A stretch of DNA of 64,000 nt from Methylocystis iwaonis. Its GTDB lineage: Bacteria > Pseudomonadota > Alphaproteobacteria > Rhizobiales > Beijerinckiaceae. The position numbers were made by a program, and so were the translations under genes. Every line of letters begins with the position of its first letter. Position 1 is the stretch's first letter. Under the pieces are notes generated by a model that was not told the origin of the DNA, did not search any database, and was given only the letters and a program-made list of their open reading frames with translations. The stretch covers positions 726,001 through 790,000 of the forward strand of contig NZ_AP027142.1 in the NCBI RefSeq assembly GCF_027925385.1, written 5' to 3'. Of this stretch, positions 16,754 to 26,758 are shown piece after piece.

Positions 16754-16984
16754 ATGGCGCAAGACGAGCCGATCGAGGTCGAAGCCTTTTATCGCTATGG
16801 CTATCGAGGGCGGGACATGATCGCCATCCGCGCCCCCTTTGCGATGTCGGCCGATGCCGAGATCGTCGATCGGCGCGTCCGGGTCGGGAATGAGGCGCAT
16901 CGCGTCCGAGGGGTCTTTCGGCAAATTTCCGGCCCGATTCAAAAGGGCGAGCCGATCGGCGTCGAGATCGACGCGCGGGTTTGA
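16754..16984 (+). CDS. Hypothetical 76-residue protein
   Basis: A small protein (MAQDEPIEVEAFYRYGYRGRD...) with no recognised family. It is rich in beta-type residues and charged, without signal peptide or membrane segment. The ATG at 16754 is preferred to a TTG at 16739. It ends 3 bases before the next gene and so probably heads a three-gene operon with two SGNH-like proteins. It is divergent from the methyltransferase gene. Confidence 0.55.
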   Translation: MAQDEPIEVEAFYRYGYRGRDMIAIRAPFAMSADAEIVDRRVRVGNEAHRVRGVFRQISGPIQKGEPIGVEIDARV

Positions 16985-16987
16985 CGC

Positions 16988-17752
16988 ATGAAGATACTCG
17001 GGCTCGGGCATAGCCATATTGTGGCGATCGCAGAGGGTTGTTACGAGCTCCAGCATCAGGGAGCGACGATCGGCGGCGCGCCGTTGTCCTCCCGCTTTGT
17101 TTATCTTCTCGACCCCGCGATCACGCCAACGCTCCTCGATGAGGAGGACGGGCAGACGCTGAACCCGCGGCTCTCGGAGATCATCGCCCAGGAAGGCGCC
17201 GATTTCGGCTTATTGTCGATCCAAGGCAATGAGCATATCGCGCTCTCGATCACGCAACCTTTCGAGCGCATCGATTTCATCCTCGGGGAAGAAAGCGCGC
17301 TGCCGCTCGCCGAGGGCGCCACTTTGTTGACGGAAGCGGCGGTCCGGGAAACCTTGCGCGACAGAATGGCGGAAACGATCGCGATCCTCGCGGCGCTACG
17401 GCGCGCGACGCGCATGCCGCTTTATTGTCTGTCGCCACCGCCGCCTTTGCCGGACTGTCAGATCAAGGCCTATCCCAAGGAATTCTTCCGAAAGGCGGTC
17501 GACGCCGATCGCCTGTCGCCCGAAATCTTCCGCTACAAAGTGTGGCGCCTCGCGTGTCAGCTCTATCGTGAGAGCTGCGCCGCTCAAAACATTGTCTTCG
17601 TCGAAGTTCCCCCCGCCTTCATTGCGCCGCCCGGCCTGCTTATTCGCGAAGCGTGGGGCGCCGATGCGACTCACGCCAATCCATCCTTTGGAAAAGCGAT
17701 GGTCGAAAAAGTGATCGGCATGGTGGAAGCGTCGCGAGCCTTGGTCGCCTGA
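16988..17752 (+). CDS. SGNH-hydrolase-like protein (GHSH type)
   Basis: The 254-residue protein starts MKILGLGHSHIVAIAEG, which looks like an SGNH block I with the serine in a G-H-S context instead of GDS. Near the C-terminus, WGADATHANPSFG fits the block V Asp-x-x-His pair. No signal peptide is seen, so it is probably cytosolic. Its stop overlaps the next gene's ATG by one base (TGATG), which implies coupled translation with the GSCFA protein. An esterase or acyltransferase acting on a carbohydrate is plausible, but the substrate is unknown. Confidence 0.6.
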   Translation: MKILGLGHSHIVAIAEGCYELQHQGATIGGAPLSSRFVYLLDPAITPTLLDEEDGQTLNPRLSEIIAQEGADFGLLSIQGNEHIALSITQPFERIDFILGEESALPLAEGATLLTEAAVRETLRDRMAETIAILAALRRATRMPLYCLSPPPPLPDCQIKAYPKEFFRKAVDADRLSPEIFRYKVWRLACQLYRESCAAQNIVFVEVPPAFIAPPGLLIREAWGADATHANPSFGKAMVEKVIGMVEASRALVA

Positions 17753-18897
17753 TGACGTCGCATCCCTATTCGAAACTGCCGCCCTATGCCTATTGGCACC
17801 ACGCCGTGGCCGGCGTCCCCGCGGCCGACGTCGATCCTGTCGTCGAGCCGCCATTCCGCTTCGGCGCGCGAGAGAAGATCGCGGCGGCCGGCAGTTGCTT
17901 CGCTCAACATATCGGGCGCTATCTCGTCGCGGGCGGCTGCAACTATCTGGTGACGGAGCAGCCGCATCCATTTCTCAGCGAAAAAGCGGCGCAGGCGCTG
18001 AATTACGGTCTCTATTCCGCGCGCTACGGCAATGTCTATACGAGCCGGCAGCTTCTCCAGCTCTTCGAGCGCGCCTATGGCCGCTTCACGCCGAAAGAGA
18101 ATTACTGGCGCGATGGCGCGGGCGCCGTGATCGACCCCTTTCGGCCGCAGATACAGCCGGGCGGATTCAGTTGCGCGCGTGAGCTCGACATCGACCGCGA
18201 ACGGCATTTCGCCGCCGTGCGCGCGGCATTCGAGACCCTCGACGTTTTCGTCTTCACGCTCGGCCTGACGGAAGCCTGGCGATCGCGCGAAGACGGCGCG
18301 GTGTTTCCACTTTGCCCGGGCGTCGCCGGCGGCGAATTTTCGTCCGCCGCGCATGAATTCATCAATCTCGGCGTCGACGACGTCGTCGCGGACATGAGCG
18401 TCTTTCTGGAGGGTTTGCGCAGCGTAAACCCGCGCGCCAGAGTCATTTTAACCGTTTCGCCCGTGCCGCTCGTCGCGACTGCCGAACGCAGGCACGTGAT
18501 GGTTTCAACGCTTTGCTCCAAAGCGATTTTGCGCGCCGCCTGCGACATAATCGAACGCACATGCGCGCAAACAGCCTATTTCCCTTCCTATGAAATTATC
18601 GCAGGCGGCTTCACCGGCGCTGACTATTTCGAGGCCGATCGTCGCAGCGTCACGCGCGAAGGCGTCGCGCATGTCATGGGCATTTTCGAGCGTCACTTCA
18701 TCCGACGTAATCTCATGGAGACGGCCCTGCGCAAAACGAGGCAGGCGCTCGCCGCCCCTTCGGCGTCGACGGACGCGATCTCGGAGGCCATGCGACTCAT
18801 GTGTGACGAAGAAGCGCTCGAGCGCGGCGCAATCCCGGCCATAACGGAAAGCCCCGACGGCGGCGAACGCGATCCGTCCACGGACGACGCCGGATAG
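17752..18897 (+). CDS. GSCFA domain protein
   Basis: The 381-residue protein contains the namesake motif GSCFAQHIGRYL at about residue 45. It is followed by VFTLGLTEAW, LTVSPVPLVAT and the late YFPSYEIIAGGF block. This is the arrangement of the GSCFA family (an SGNH-like superfamily of presumed hydrolases or acyltransferases). The C-terminal 60 residues are low-complexity and probably disordered. It is the last gene of the 16754-18897 run. With the AlgX-like and GHSH-type proteins it makes three related hydrolase folds in 4.5 kb. Confidence 0.82.
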   Translation: MTSHPYSKLPPYAYWHHAVAGVPAADVDPVVEPPFRFGAREKIAAAGSCFAQHIGRYLVAGGCNYLVTEQPHPFLSEKAAQALNYGLYSARYGNVYTSRQLLQLFERAYGRFTPKENYWRDGAGAVIDPFRPQIQPGGFSCARELDIDRERHFAAVRAAFETLDVFVFTLGLTEAWRSREDGAVFPLCPGVAGGEFSSAAHEFINLGVDDVVADMSVFLEGLRSVNPRARVILTVSPVPLVATAERRHVMVSTLCSKAILRAACDIIERTCAQTAYFPSYEIIAGGFTGADYFEADRRSVTREGVAHVMGIFERHFIRRNLMETALRKTRQALAAPSASTDAISEAMRLMCDEEALERGAIPAITESPDGGERDPSTDDAG

Positions 18898-19103
18898 AGC
18901 GCGAACGCGAGATCGAAGATCGCGCGCCGACGCTTACCGAAAATTGAAGTATTTTGACGAAGCTGAATTGCCGTCGAGCAAGGCGCGGGATGACGCTCGC
19001 CTTGCGTCGCAAGATAAGGTTGCATTGGCGTAACGGCCGTTTGCGGCCGTTCGTTGATTTTTGTCACGCCGGATATTCTGGCGCTTTTCAGAGAGGACGC
19101 GGC

Positions 19104-20438
19104 ATGTCTAGTTTCTCCTCGTCGGATATTATTCGTATGAGAGCGGCCGAGGCCGCCCCGCTGCAGAAAAATTGGGGCTGGATGGTCGCCTTCGGCGCGC
19201 TGCTGGCGATTGCCGGCTTCGTGGCGCTCGGCAGCGTTGTTCTGTCGACCATCGCCACCGTGCTGATCGTCGGCGTCGCGATGATCGCGAGCGGTCTCGT
19301 CGAGATCGCCTATGCTTTCGCGATGCGAAGCTGGAAGAAATTTTTCCTCTGGATCGTCATCGGCCTTCTCTATGTCGTCGGCGGCGGCGCGGTGGTGCAG
19401 AACCCGCTGCTCGCAGCGGGTTTCCTCACGCTGCTGCTCGGCGCCGGCCTCTTCGCTTCGGGGCTCGTGCGCATTTTTCTCGCCTTTCAGCTTCCAAAAA
19501 ACGCGCCATGGGCTTTGGTCGCGCTCTCCGGGGCCGTTACTTTCCTGCTCGGCGGCGTCATTCTGGCGCAATGGCCGGTGTCGAGCCTTTGGGTGCTCGG
19601 CGTCTTCCTCGGCGTCGATCTCATCTTTGCCGGCGCGAGCTGGATGGGTTTCGGCCTCTCGCTCCGGCGCGCAGAGGGCGGGGAGGCAAGCGGCTTTCTC
19701 GCCAATGAAAGCGGGAGCGCGACCGGGTTCGGTTTCGGCGAAGGGTTCCAACGCAAGCTTTTTGCCGAGTTTCTCGGCACCTTCTGGCTGGTTTTCGGCG
19801 GCTGCGGCAGCGCGCTGATCTCGGCGGGCTTCCCGCAGCTCGGCATCGGCTTTACCGGCGTATCGCTGGCTTTCGGCCTAACCGTGCTCACGGGCGCCTA
19901 TGCCTTTGGCCCGGTGTCGGGCGGCCATTTCAATCCGGCTGTTTCGCTGGGGCTCGCGACGGCGGGGCGCTTCTCCTGGAAGGAGCTCGGACCCTATTGG
20001 CTCGTCCAGCTTATCGGCGCGACCGCCGCGGCTTTCGTTCTGCTGAAGATCTGCCAGGGCAATATCGACTTCTCGCTAGCCAACGGCTTCGCCGCCAATG
20101 GCTATGAGGAGCACTCGCCCAACGGCTATACGCTGCAAGCGGCCTTCCTGGTTGAAACGGTGCTGACGGCCTTCTTCCTACTCGTCATTCTTGGGGTGAC
20201 GGAAGCCCGCGCGTCGGTCGGCTTCGCAGCGCTCGCCATCGGCCTTGCGCTGACCTTGATCCATCTGGTCGATATTCCGATCACCAACGCCTCGGTGAAT
20301 CCGGCGCGTTCGACGAGCCAGGCGCTTTTCGTCGGCGGCTGGGCGCTGGAGCAGTTGTGGTTGTTCTGGGTCGCGCCGCTGCTCGGCGGCCTGCTCGGCG
20401 GACTTATCCACCGTTTCGCGCTCGCCGATAAGGCGTAA
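19104..20438 (+). CDS. HdeD-like membrane domain fused to an aquaporin Z-type channel
   Basis: One uninterrupted 444-residue frame. Residues about 1-195 are a six-helix HdeD/DUF308 domain ([21 protein letters not shown]..., [35 protein letters not shown]). After a Gly/Ser-rich linker, residues about 215-440 are a complete MIP-family channel beginning [20 protein letters not shown]. Both NPA motifs are intact (HFNPAVS with Asn277, SVNPARS with Asn399). The AqpZ-type selectivity residues His ([10 protein letters not shown]) and Arg402 are visible, which favours water over glycerol. The ATG at 19104 follows GAGAGGA. HdeD is a membrane protein tied to acid resistance in E. coli. The fusion's role is inferred only. 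Confidence 0.9.
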   Translation: MSSFSSSDIIRMRAAEAAPLQKNWGWMVAFGALLAIAGFVALGSVVLSTIATVLIVGVAMIASGLVEIAYAFAMRSWKKFFLWIVIGLLYVVGGGAVVQNPLLAAGFLTLLLGAGLFASGLVRIFLAFQLPKNAPWALVALSGAVTFLLGGVILAQWPVSSLWVLGVFLGVDLIFAGASWMGFGLSLRRAEGGEASGFLANESGSATGFGFGEGFQRKLFAEFLGTFWLVFGGCGSALISAGFPQLGIGFTGVSLAFGLTVLTGAYAFGPVSGGHFNPAVSLGLATAGRFSWKELGPYWLVQLIGATAAAFVLLKICQGNIDFSLANGFAANGYEEHSPNGYTLQAAFLVETVLTAFFLLVILGVTEARASVGFAALAIGLALTLIHLVDIPITNASVNPARSTSQALFVGGWALEQLWLFWVAPLLGGLLGGLIHRFALADKA

Positions 20439-20462
20439 GCGCGGTTCTCCTCGGTTCACGGA

Positions 20463-20510
20463 GCCGCCGCGTTTCGACCCGCGTCGATCGCGGCGGCCCG
20501 CTCGTTTTTT
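20463..20510 (+). terminator. Terminator between convergent genes
   Basis: GCCGCCGCG (20463-20471) pairs with CGCGGCGGC (20489-20497). An inner TCGAC/GTCGA stem continues the hairpin, and a run of six T ends it at 20505-20510. It lies between the fusion channel gene and the convergent PepSY gene. Confidence 0.75.
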
Positions 20511-20514
20511 AGAA

Positions 20515-21738
20515 TTATCCCGATGGGCTTTGGACATTCACGCGCCGCTCTTTCGCGACGCTCTGAGCTCGGCGCTTTTGCAGCCAGCGAATGACCCCGG
20601 TCACGAACAACAGCGGCCAGCTCAGCCCGAACAGAAAGACCGCGATGCGGCCCGGCCAGCCATAGACATAGCCGGAATGCAGCGGCCACTGCCATTGAAT
20701 GAACCCATCGCCGTCGCCGGAGAGCGGATCGTTGGCTTGCAGAATGTCGCCGCGGAACTGATCGATGTAGATGGTCCGGCGGCCCTCGAGCCCCCAGCCG
20801 ATCGGAAACAACTGATTGACAGTATAGGCGCCGTCATGCGGCTTGGGCATTGTCACGGCATAGATGCGCGCGTCCGGAAACGCCTTAGTCGCGTTGGCGA
20901 CGGCTTCGTCGAGCGTGACGGGGTTCGAGCCGCTCGCCGCCGAGCGATAGCGCTCCGGCTGCGTGAGCGTCGAAAACAACTCGACAACGGCTTTGAACTG
21001 CTCCGGCAGGTTGAAATGAACGCCGGAGAGCAGCACGGCCAAGGCGACCGGCGCCAGGAACAAGCCCGCCAGGCGATGAATGTCGTAGTTCAGCCGCTCC
21101 GATCTCGCGGGCCACTTCACTGAGAAGGCATTGCGCCATTTTCCGTTTCTCGGCCACCAGAGAACGACCCCGGTCACCGTGGAAACGAAAGCAAGGATGG
21201 CGATGATTCCGACCGTGACATCACCGATGCCGGAAACAAGCATCGCGTAATGCAGCTTGAACAGGAATGCCACGAAGGCGTCATCGAACAGGTTCGTGCT
21301 GGAATGCCAGACACGTGTCCCCGTCACCTTCAACGTATAGGGATCGACGAAGACCTGACGCGTATCGGGTTTCCCCGACTGCGGATTATCGACGCGGTAG
21401 TAGAATAGAAACGCCTGATCGTCCTTCTGTGGCCAATAGGTCCAGCCGAGATAAGATTCGGCCGGAATAGCGCCACGCGCCGCATCGGCGATCTCCTCTA
21501 GCGGGCGCCACGCCGTCCGGCCTTCGGGGGGCGCCGTGACGATCCGCAGTTGCGGATTGAGCGCCTGGTCGATCTCCTGAAAGAACACCAGCGCCGAGCC
21601 GGTAAGCCCGATCACCGACAAGAACAGCCCGAGCGCCAGTCCCAGCCAAAGATGGGTCTTCAGCCAAATCTTGCGCCAGCTCCAGAGCGCGACCTGCCGC
21701 CGCGCGGCGCCGACCCGAGGCAAACCGATAGAAGTCAT
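20515..21738 (-). CDS. PepSY-associated transmembrane protein
   Basis: A 407-residue membrane protein of the PepSY-TM family. The N-terminal helix lies in a HLWLGLALGLFLSVIGLTGS context with conserved His. A periplasmic PepSY-type segment follows (RQVFVDPYTLKVTGTR). Then come further helices with LHYAMLVSGIGDVTVGIIAILAFVSTVTGVVLWWP, DIHRLAGLFLAPVALAVLLSGV and a C-terminal WPLLFVTGVIRWLQKR. Conserved histidines in helices suggest haem or iron chemistry. Such proteins often accompany TonB-dependent siderophore receptors and are proposed to act as ferric reductases. No receptor gene is adjacent here. Function inferred. Confidence 0.85.
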   Translation of the reverse strand: MTSIGLPRVGAARRQVALWSWRKIWLKTHLWLGLALGLFLSVIGLTGSALVFFQEIDQALNPQLRIVTAPPEGRTAWRPLEEIADAARGAIPAESYLGWTYWPQKDDQAFLFYYRVDNPQSGKPDTRQVFVDPYTLKVTGTRVWHSSTNLFDDAFVAFLFKLHYAMLVSGIGDVTVGIIAILAFVSTVTGVVLWWPRNGKWRNAFSVKWPARSERLNYDIHRLAGLFLAPVALAVLLSGVHFNLPEQFKAVVELFSTLTQPERYRSAASGSNPVTLDEAVANATKAFPDARIYAVTMPKPHDGAYTVNQLFPIGWGLEGRRTIYIDQFRGDILQANDPLSGDGDGFIQWQWPLHSGYVYGWPGRIAVFLFGLSWPLLFVTGVIRWLQKRRAQSVAKERRVNVQSPSG

Positions 21739-21941
21739 GATTTCCTCCGCCAGAAAATCAACTTTGATCGAGCCGATCGCGGAAAACGGCGCGCCGGCGA
21801 ATCGCCGTAGCGCGCATCAACTCTCATTCCGGATCGGGGGATTCGAAATATCTCATATTCGTGATGTGTCGAAATCGAATTGCGCAGTCGCTTTCGTCGG
21901 CCCGACGATAGGCTGCGACCGCGTCGAAACGCAAGTAACCC

Positions 21942-22156
21942 GGCTCCGAATCCAGATTAACAAACCCTGCGCAGCCCCGTCATGCCCGCGCTTGTCGCGG
22001 GCATCCACGCGGGGACATTGCGACACGCAGGGAGAAGAAGCGGCGTTGCTCCCGCTCATGTTCTCAGCTTTTCTGCGTCGGCGCGGCGTGGATGGCCGCG
22101 ACAAGCGCGGCCATGACGGCGGAACACGTCTGCTTGTTAACCCGAATTCGGAGCCC
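21942..22156. repeat. Dispersed repeat family A, copy 2 (about 215 bp, MITE-like with terminal inverted repeats)
   Basis: A copy of the family at 13870-14081. Here the ends are better kept: CTCCGAATCCAGATTAACAA (from 21944) matches the reverse complement of the right end (CTCCGAATTCGGGTTAACAA) at 17 of 20 positions. The inside holds the core palindrome CATGCCCGCGCTTGTCGCGG and its inverse. There is no open frame. The remainder of the 21739-22220 gap (21739-21941) shows nothing but the ribosome-binding region of the PepSY gene. Confidence 0.85.
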
Positions 22157-22220
22157 GGGCCGCTGAGAAGCGATCTTCTTCAACAAAGGAGCGTATTTTC
22201 ACCGCCGAACGCAACGCGCA

Positions 22221-23795
22221 CTATTCCGCCCCATTCGTTTCGAGGCGCCGCGTCGCAAGCCGCGCGGCTTCGGCGCCCGACAGCATCGCCCCGTTGAACC
22301 CATGCTCGCCGCCGAAGGCGGAGGCGAGATAGAGCCCGCCCATGGGCGTCTCCGGCGTGCGCGGGAAGCCCATCAATATCGGCGCTTCGGGGGGGAGCGG
22401 CGCGAAGCCGTAGACCGCGCCTTCCGGCGTGTTGAGATAGCTCGACATGGAATAGGCGTTGAGCAGCAGGCGCGACGTCACGAGATTGGAAAAGCCTGGA
22501 TAATCCTGTTCGAGCCGCCCCTGAATAGCGTCGAGCCAGGCCTCGCGGCGGGCGACGCCTTCTTCCTTCGACGCGCTTTTCCAATTGTCGAGCCGGTCGA
22601 GGCCCAGCACGGTGAGAAGCACCGGCGGCTCATCCCAAAGCCCCGAATCGACGGCCGTGAAATTGGCGATCGTATGCAGCGGCAATTCGCCCTTGGGCAT
22701 GTCGGCCATGGCCGTGGCGCCGTCGCCATATTGGTCGAAGCGCTGCATGGTCGAGGGCATGACGATGGTCGAGAAATCCGTCATGCCGATGGTCGACGGT
22801 TTTGCGGAAAGGCCAAAATTCGCCGAGAAAAGAGACGTCGAGAGCGGCCGGCCGCCGAAGGTCTCCTCCATTCTGGCGCGCGCCGGCGCCTCCATCAAGG
22901 CGGCGGCGACAGCGGGCGCGCAATTGGCCATCACCACGCGCGCCTCGACGCGCTCGTCGGCGTCGTTGGTGCGGCGCGCGACATGGCGCACGGCGATGGC
23001 GTTTCCATCGGCGTCCGTCTCGATCTGCGTGGCGAGCCGGCCCATGCGCACGACGCCGCCCGCCTTGGTGATGCATTTGGCGAGCTTGAGGCTCAACTGC
23101 CGCGAGCCGCCTTTGATGTATGCGCCGCCCGAGGCGATGTAGCCGCCTTGCGCAAGCGCGTAGAAAATCCACCAGAGCTTACGCGGATCGTCGCCATAAT
23201 AGGCGAGATTGGCCCCGAGCGCGCATTTCAACCCTTCGGCGCCGGCGAAGTCGCGGGTGAAGATCTCATCGAGCGAACTCATCCAGCCGGCGGCGGCGGG
23301 CTCCACTTCCCACATGCCGCGGGTGAATTTGGCGAGCGAGCCTTCCTCGCGCGCCTGCTTGAGCGTCCACATGGCGTCGTGGATTTGTTCGATTTCGCCC
23401 AAGAAGCGTTTGATGGCGGCGCTTTTGTCGGGAAAGCGCGCGGCGAGCGCGTCATGGGCCGCCTCGAAACCGACCGGCAGCTCGAAAGGTTCGCCGATGG
23501 GGCCGCCTTTGACCTTGTAGAGCGGACCGGTCGGCAGCCATTCGATCTCGTCAAGGATGCCGAGCTTGCTCAAAATATGGTGCTTCACGTCGCGCGGATT
23601 GCGCGCGTCCGACGTCTGGTGGAGCGAAGCCTCCACCCAGAGATCGCCGACCTTGTAGACCGAGGCGGCGCCCCCTAAGCTGAAGTTGCGTTCGAGCAGG
23701 CAGACGCTGTAGCCCGCATTGGCGAGCAGGGCGCCGGCTGTGAGGCCGCCAAGTCCGGAGCCGATCACCACAGCGTCGTATTTCTTGTCGCTCAT
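22221..23795 (-). CDS. CrtI/phytoene dehydrogenase-like FAD oxidoreductase
   Basis: The 524-residue flavoprotein has an N-terminal FAD-binding motif ([22 protein letters not shown], then [12 protein letters not shown]) and a C-terminal block [27 protein letters not shown], the usual carotenoid-desaturase/retinol-saturase ending. The ATG at 23795 directly precedes the dinucleotide fold. Members desaturate or isomerise polyenes (carotenoids) or saturate retinol. Type II methanotrophs make carotenoids, but no crtB or crtM partner is visible here, so the substrate is open. Confidence 0.82.
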   Translation of the reverse strand: MSDKKYDAVVIGSGLGGLTAGALLANAGYSVCLLERNFSLGGAASVYKVGDLWVEASLHQTSDARNPRDVKHHILSKLGILDEIEWLPTGPLYKVKGGPIGEPFELPVGFEAAHDALAARFPDKSAAIKRFLGEIEQIHDAMWTLKQAREEGSLAKFTRGMWEVEPAAAGWMSSLDEIFTRDFAGAEGLKCALGANLAYYGDDPRKLWWIFYALAQGGYIASGGAYIKGGSRQLSLKLAKCITKAGGVVRMGRLATQIETDADGNAIAVRHVARRTNDADERVEARVVMANCAPAVAAALMEAPARARMEETFGGRPLSTSLFSANFGLSAKPSTIGMTDFSTIVMPSTMQRFDQYGDGATAMADMPKGELPLHTIANFTAVDSGLWDEPPVLLTVLGLDRLDNWKSASKEEGVARREAWLDAIQGRLEQDYPGFSNLVTSRLLLNAYSMSSYLNTPEGAVYGFAPLPPEAPILMGFPRTPETPMGGLYLASAFGGEHGFNGAMLSGAEAARLATRRLETNGAE

Positions 23796-23921
23796 CGGGA
23801 CGTCGTCGCCTCTTTGTGTCAAAGCCCACCTATATGGCGGGCGCGATATGGCCAAAGCCTGAGTCGGCGCCAACATAACATGGCGCGCCGCCGGGTCGCG
23901 GCTCCCTTCAGAGGAACGTCA

Positions 23922-24338
23922 ATGACCGATGAAAGCTATCCCGTCACGCGCACCGACGCGGAATGGCGCGCGCGGCTGACGCGGGAACAATATGACGTCA
24001 TGCGCCGCCACGGAACCGAGCGGCCGGGTAGCTGCGCGCTCAATCACGAGAAGCGCCGCGGCGTCTTCCAATGCGCCGGCTGCGACCAGCCGCTGTTCCG
24101 CTCTGGCGAGAAATTCGAAAGCGGCACCGGCTGGCCGAGCTTCTTCGATCCGCTGCCGGGCGCGCTGGGAACAACGACCGACAACAGCTACGGCATGGAG
24201 CGCACGGAAGTGCACTGCAGCCACTGCGGTTCGCATCTCGGCCATGTCTTCCCGGATGGGCCGAAGCCGACCGGGCTTCGATATTGCATCAATGGCGTCG
24301 CTTTGAATTTCGTTCCTGAAAAAGAGGCCGTTCGATAA
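23922..24338 (+). CDS. msrB: Peptide-methionine (R)-S-oxide reductase
   Basis: A 138-residue MsrB that repairs oxidised methionine (R epimer) in proteins. Two CxxC pairs bind structural zinc (Cys51/54 in CAGC and Cys99/102 in CSHC). The catalytic cysteine is Cys122 in [11 protein letters not shown]. The GTGWPSF motif is intact. The ATG at 23922 follows GAGGAACG. No signal peptide, so cytosolic. It is divergent from the CrtI-like gene, with a short promoter region between. Confidence 0.93.
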   Translation: MTDESYPVTRTDAEWRARLTREQYDVMRRHGTERPGSCALNHEKRRGVFQCAGCDQPLFRSGEKFESGTGWPSFFDPLPGALGTTTDNSYGMERTEVHCSHCGSHLGHVFPDGPKPTGLRYCINGVALNFVPEKEAVR

Positions 24339-24932
24339 GCTCTCGCAATCGCCCCATAGGATTCGACGCAGCGATGGTCGGGTGCGACAAAAAATTTTTT
24401 CACCTGCCTGTTTCCTGCGCGATCGGTTTCACCCATACCCCCATCCAGGATGGGTTCGGGCGGGGCGGACCTGACCGCGGGAGCGCGCCTGGTCCGTTCC
24501 GCTCCCCATCATGTCGGTCTGACGGCGATTCAGATAGTGTAAGAAATATAAGTTATTTATGATTCTTTGTGTTCAAGTCAGGCGCTGATCGATCGGGTAG
24601 GTCGAGGATAGTCGTCTTGCCCCGCTTGTCGTATATGCAGCCAAGCCATTCGGGGCCGTCGCGCGAACGGGAAAGCCGATTTTGCTGCGGCGCCGCATCG
24701 GCGCCGCGCGCGCGCTTGCCTGCTTGACGGCTCATTTTTATTGCCGTCATACGAAACGGCAAAATCAGGTCGTTCGATGGGCTCATTGCGCGCGGGGGCG
24801 GCGTCGGTTTAAGCCCGGCGCGCGCGAGCATGGCTCAGGACCATTGAACGGCGCCGGCAAGCCGTCGCTCATCGCGCCGCGGCCGATAAATTTCCGGAGC
24901 CCGCAAACGGGCTCGAGAGGGAGTGGAGCTAT
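24339..24932 (+). promoter_or_regulatory. Upstream region of the serine-cycle cluster
   Basis: There are 594 bases between msrB and ftfL. Features seen: an A6T6 tract near 24391, an AT-rich island around 24530-24570, and a GAGTGGAG ribosome-binding site before the ftfL ATG at 24933. A 77-codon open frame on the minus strand (24553-24786) lacks a ribosome-binding site and any recognised motif, so I do not call it a gene. The promoter of the serine-cycle genes is probably here, but I cannot assign boxes. Confidence 0.5.
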
Positions 24933-26669
24933 ATGTCGTCACCTACGTCAGCCGCCGCGCCGGGCGCGAGCGGAAAAGACAATCAGCACCTTTCGCCCAA
25001 GTCAGATATCGAGATTTCTCAGGCTGCCAAGATGCGGCCGATTATCGAGGTCGCCAAAGACAAGCTCGGCATTCCGGCCGAGCATGTGCAGCCCTATGGC
25101 CATTACAAGGGCAAGATCGCGCTCGACTACATCGCTTCGCTCGAAGGCAAGCCGGACGGCAAGCTGATCCTCGTCACGGCGATCACCCCGACGCCCGCCG
25201 GCGAAGGCAAGACCACGACGACGGTCGGCCTCACCGACGGTCTCAACTACATCGGCAAGAAGGCGCTGTGCTGCCTGCGCGAGCCCTCTCTCGGCCCGTG
25301 CTTCGGCGTGAAGGGCGGCGCGGCAGGCGGCGGCTACGCCCAGGTCGTGCCGATGGAGGACATCAACCTCCACTTCACCGGCGATTTCCACGCCATCGGC
25401 GCGGCCAATAATCTGCTCGCGGCGCTGATCGACAACCACATCTATTGGGGCAATCAGCCGGCGATCGACTCGCGTCGCGTGAGCTGGCGCCGCGTCGTCG
25501 ACATGAACGACCGCGCGCTGCGCTCGGTCGTCTCGTCGCTCGGCGGCGTGGCGAACGGCTTCGCCCGCGAAGACGGTTTCGACATCACCGTCGCTTCGGA
25601 AGTGATGGCGATTTTCTGTCTCGCCTCGAACTTCGCCGATCTGCAGCAGCGTCTCGGCAACATCATCGTCGGCCAGACCCGCGACAAGAAGAACGTGCGC
25701 GCCAGCGAAGTGCACGCGGCGGGCTCCATGGCCGCGCTGCTCAAGGACGCCATTGCGCCCAACCTCGTGCAGACGCTCGAGAACAATCCGGCGATCATCC
25801 ATGGCGGTCCCTTCGCCAATATCGCGCATGGCTGCAACTCGGTCATCGCCACCAAGGCGGGCCTCAAGCTCGCCGATTACGTGGTGACGGAAGCCGGCTT
25901 CGGCGCCGACCTCGGGGCGGAGAAGTTCTTCGACATCAAGTGCCGCAAGGCGGGCCTGACGCCCTCCGTGACGGTCATCGTCGCGACGATCCGCGCACTG
26001 AAGATGCATGGCGGCGTCGCCAAGGACGATCTGAAGGCCGAAAACGTCGCGGCGGTCGAGAAGGGCTTCGAGAATCTGAAGCGCCATATCGGCAACGTCC
26101 GCAAATTCGGCGTGCCGGTGCTCGTCTCGATCAACAAATTCTCGGCGGACACGGCGGCCGAGATGGCGGCGCTCGACAAGCTCTGCAAGGCGGAAGGCGT
26201 TGAGTGCGTCGTCGCCGACAACTGGGGTTCGGGCGGCGCCGGCGCGGCCGATCTCGCCCGCGCGGTGGTGCAGACCATCGAGACGCAGCCCTCGAACTTC
26301 AAGCCGCTCTACCCGGACGAGCTGCCGCTCGCCGAAAAGGTGCGCACCATCGCCAAGGAGCTCTACGGCGCCGCCGACATCTCCTACGACGCGAGCATCA
26401 AGGCGCGCTTCGCAGAGCTGGAGAAGGAAGGCTTCGGCAACTTCCCGGTCTGCATCGCCAAGACGCAATACAGCTTCTCCACCGACGCCAACGCCAAGGG
26501 CGCGCCTTCGGGACACATCATCCCGATCCGCGAGCTGCGCCTGTCGGCGGGCGCCGAGTTCATCGTCGCGGTCTGCGGCGACATCATGACCATGCCGGGC
26601 CTGCCGAAGGTGCCGGCCGCCAACAATATCGCGGTGGATGCGAACGGCCGCATCGCGGGCCTGTTCTAA
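24933..26669 (+). CDS. ftfL: Formate-tetrahydrofolate ligase
   Basis: The 578-residue enzyme makes 10-formyl-H4F from formate, H4F and ATP, and feeds C1 units into assimilation. The ATP-binding loop [16 protein letters not shown] and [23 protein letters not shown] are the family signatures. The protein is full length and ends [25 protein letters not shown]. It is followed downstream by fchA and mtdA, which take 10-formyl-H4F to methylene-H4F. In methylotrophs this ATP-dependent route from formate is the main entry to the serine cycle. The symbol fhs is also used. Confidence 0.97.
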   Translation: MSSPTSAAAPGASGKDNQHLSPKSDIEISQAAKMRPIIEVAKDKLGIPAEHVQPYGHYKGKIALDYIASLEGKPDGKLILVTAITPTPAGEGKTTTTVGLTDGLNYIGKKALCCLREPSLGPCFGVKGGAAGGGYAQVVPMEDINLHFTGDFHAIGAANNLLAALIDNHIYWGNQPAIDSRRVSWRRVVDMNDRALRSVVSSLGGVANGFAREDGFDITVASEVMAIFCLASNFADLQQRLGNIIVGQTRDKKNVRASEVHAAGSMAALLKDAIAPNLVQTLENNPAIIHGGPFANIAHGCNSVIATKAGLKLADYVVTEAGFGADLGAEKFFDIKCRKAGLTPSVTVIVATIRALKMHGGVAKDDLKAENVAAVEKGFENLKRHIGNVRKFGVPVLVSINKFSADTAAEMAALDKLCKAEGVECVVADNWGSGGAGAADLARAVVQTIETQPSNFKPLYPDELPLAEKVRTIAKELYGAADISYDASIKARFAELEKEGFGNFPVCIAKTQYSFSTDANAKGAPSGHIIPIRELRLSAGAEFIVAVCGDIMTMPGLPKVPAANNIAVDANGRIAGLF

Positions 26670-26686
26670 AGCCTCGATAGAGAATT

Positions 26687-26712
26687 CCGCGGCGTTCAGT
26701 AGGGCGCCGCGG
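26687..26712 (+). other. Intercistronic hairpin after ftfL
   Basis: CCGCGGCG (26687-26694) pairs with CGCCGCGG (26705-26712), an 8-bp GC stem, 17 bases after the ftfL stop. It has no proper T tract. It may be a processing or partial termination site before sga. Confidence 0.4.
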
Positions 26713-26758
26713 TTCCTTCCAATCCTGCAAACGCTTCGCTCGAAAGGAGCAAATAGAA

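Noticed and set aside
24553..24786. A 77-codon minus-strand frame upstream of ftfL
   Set aside because: No ribosome-binding site or family similarity; most likely chance in GC-rich DNA.
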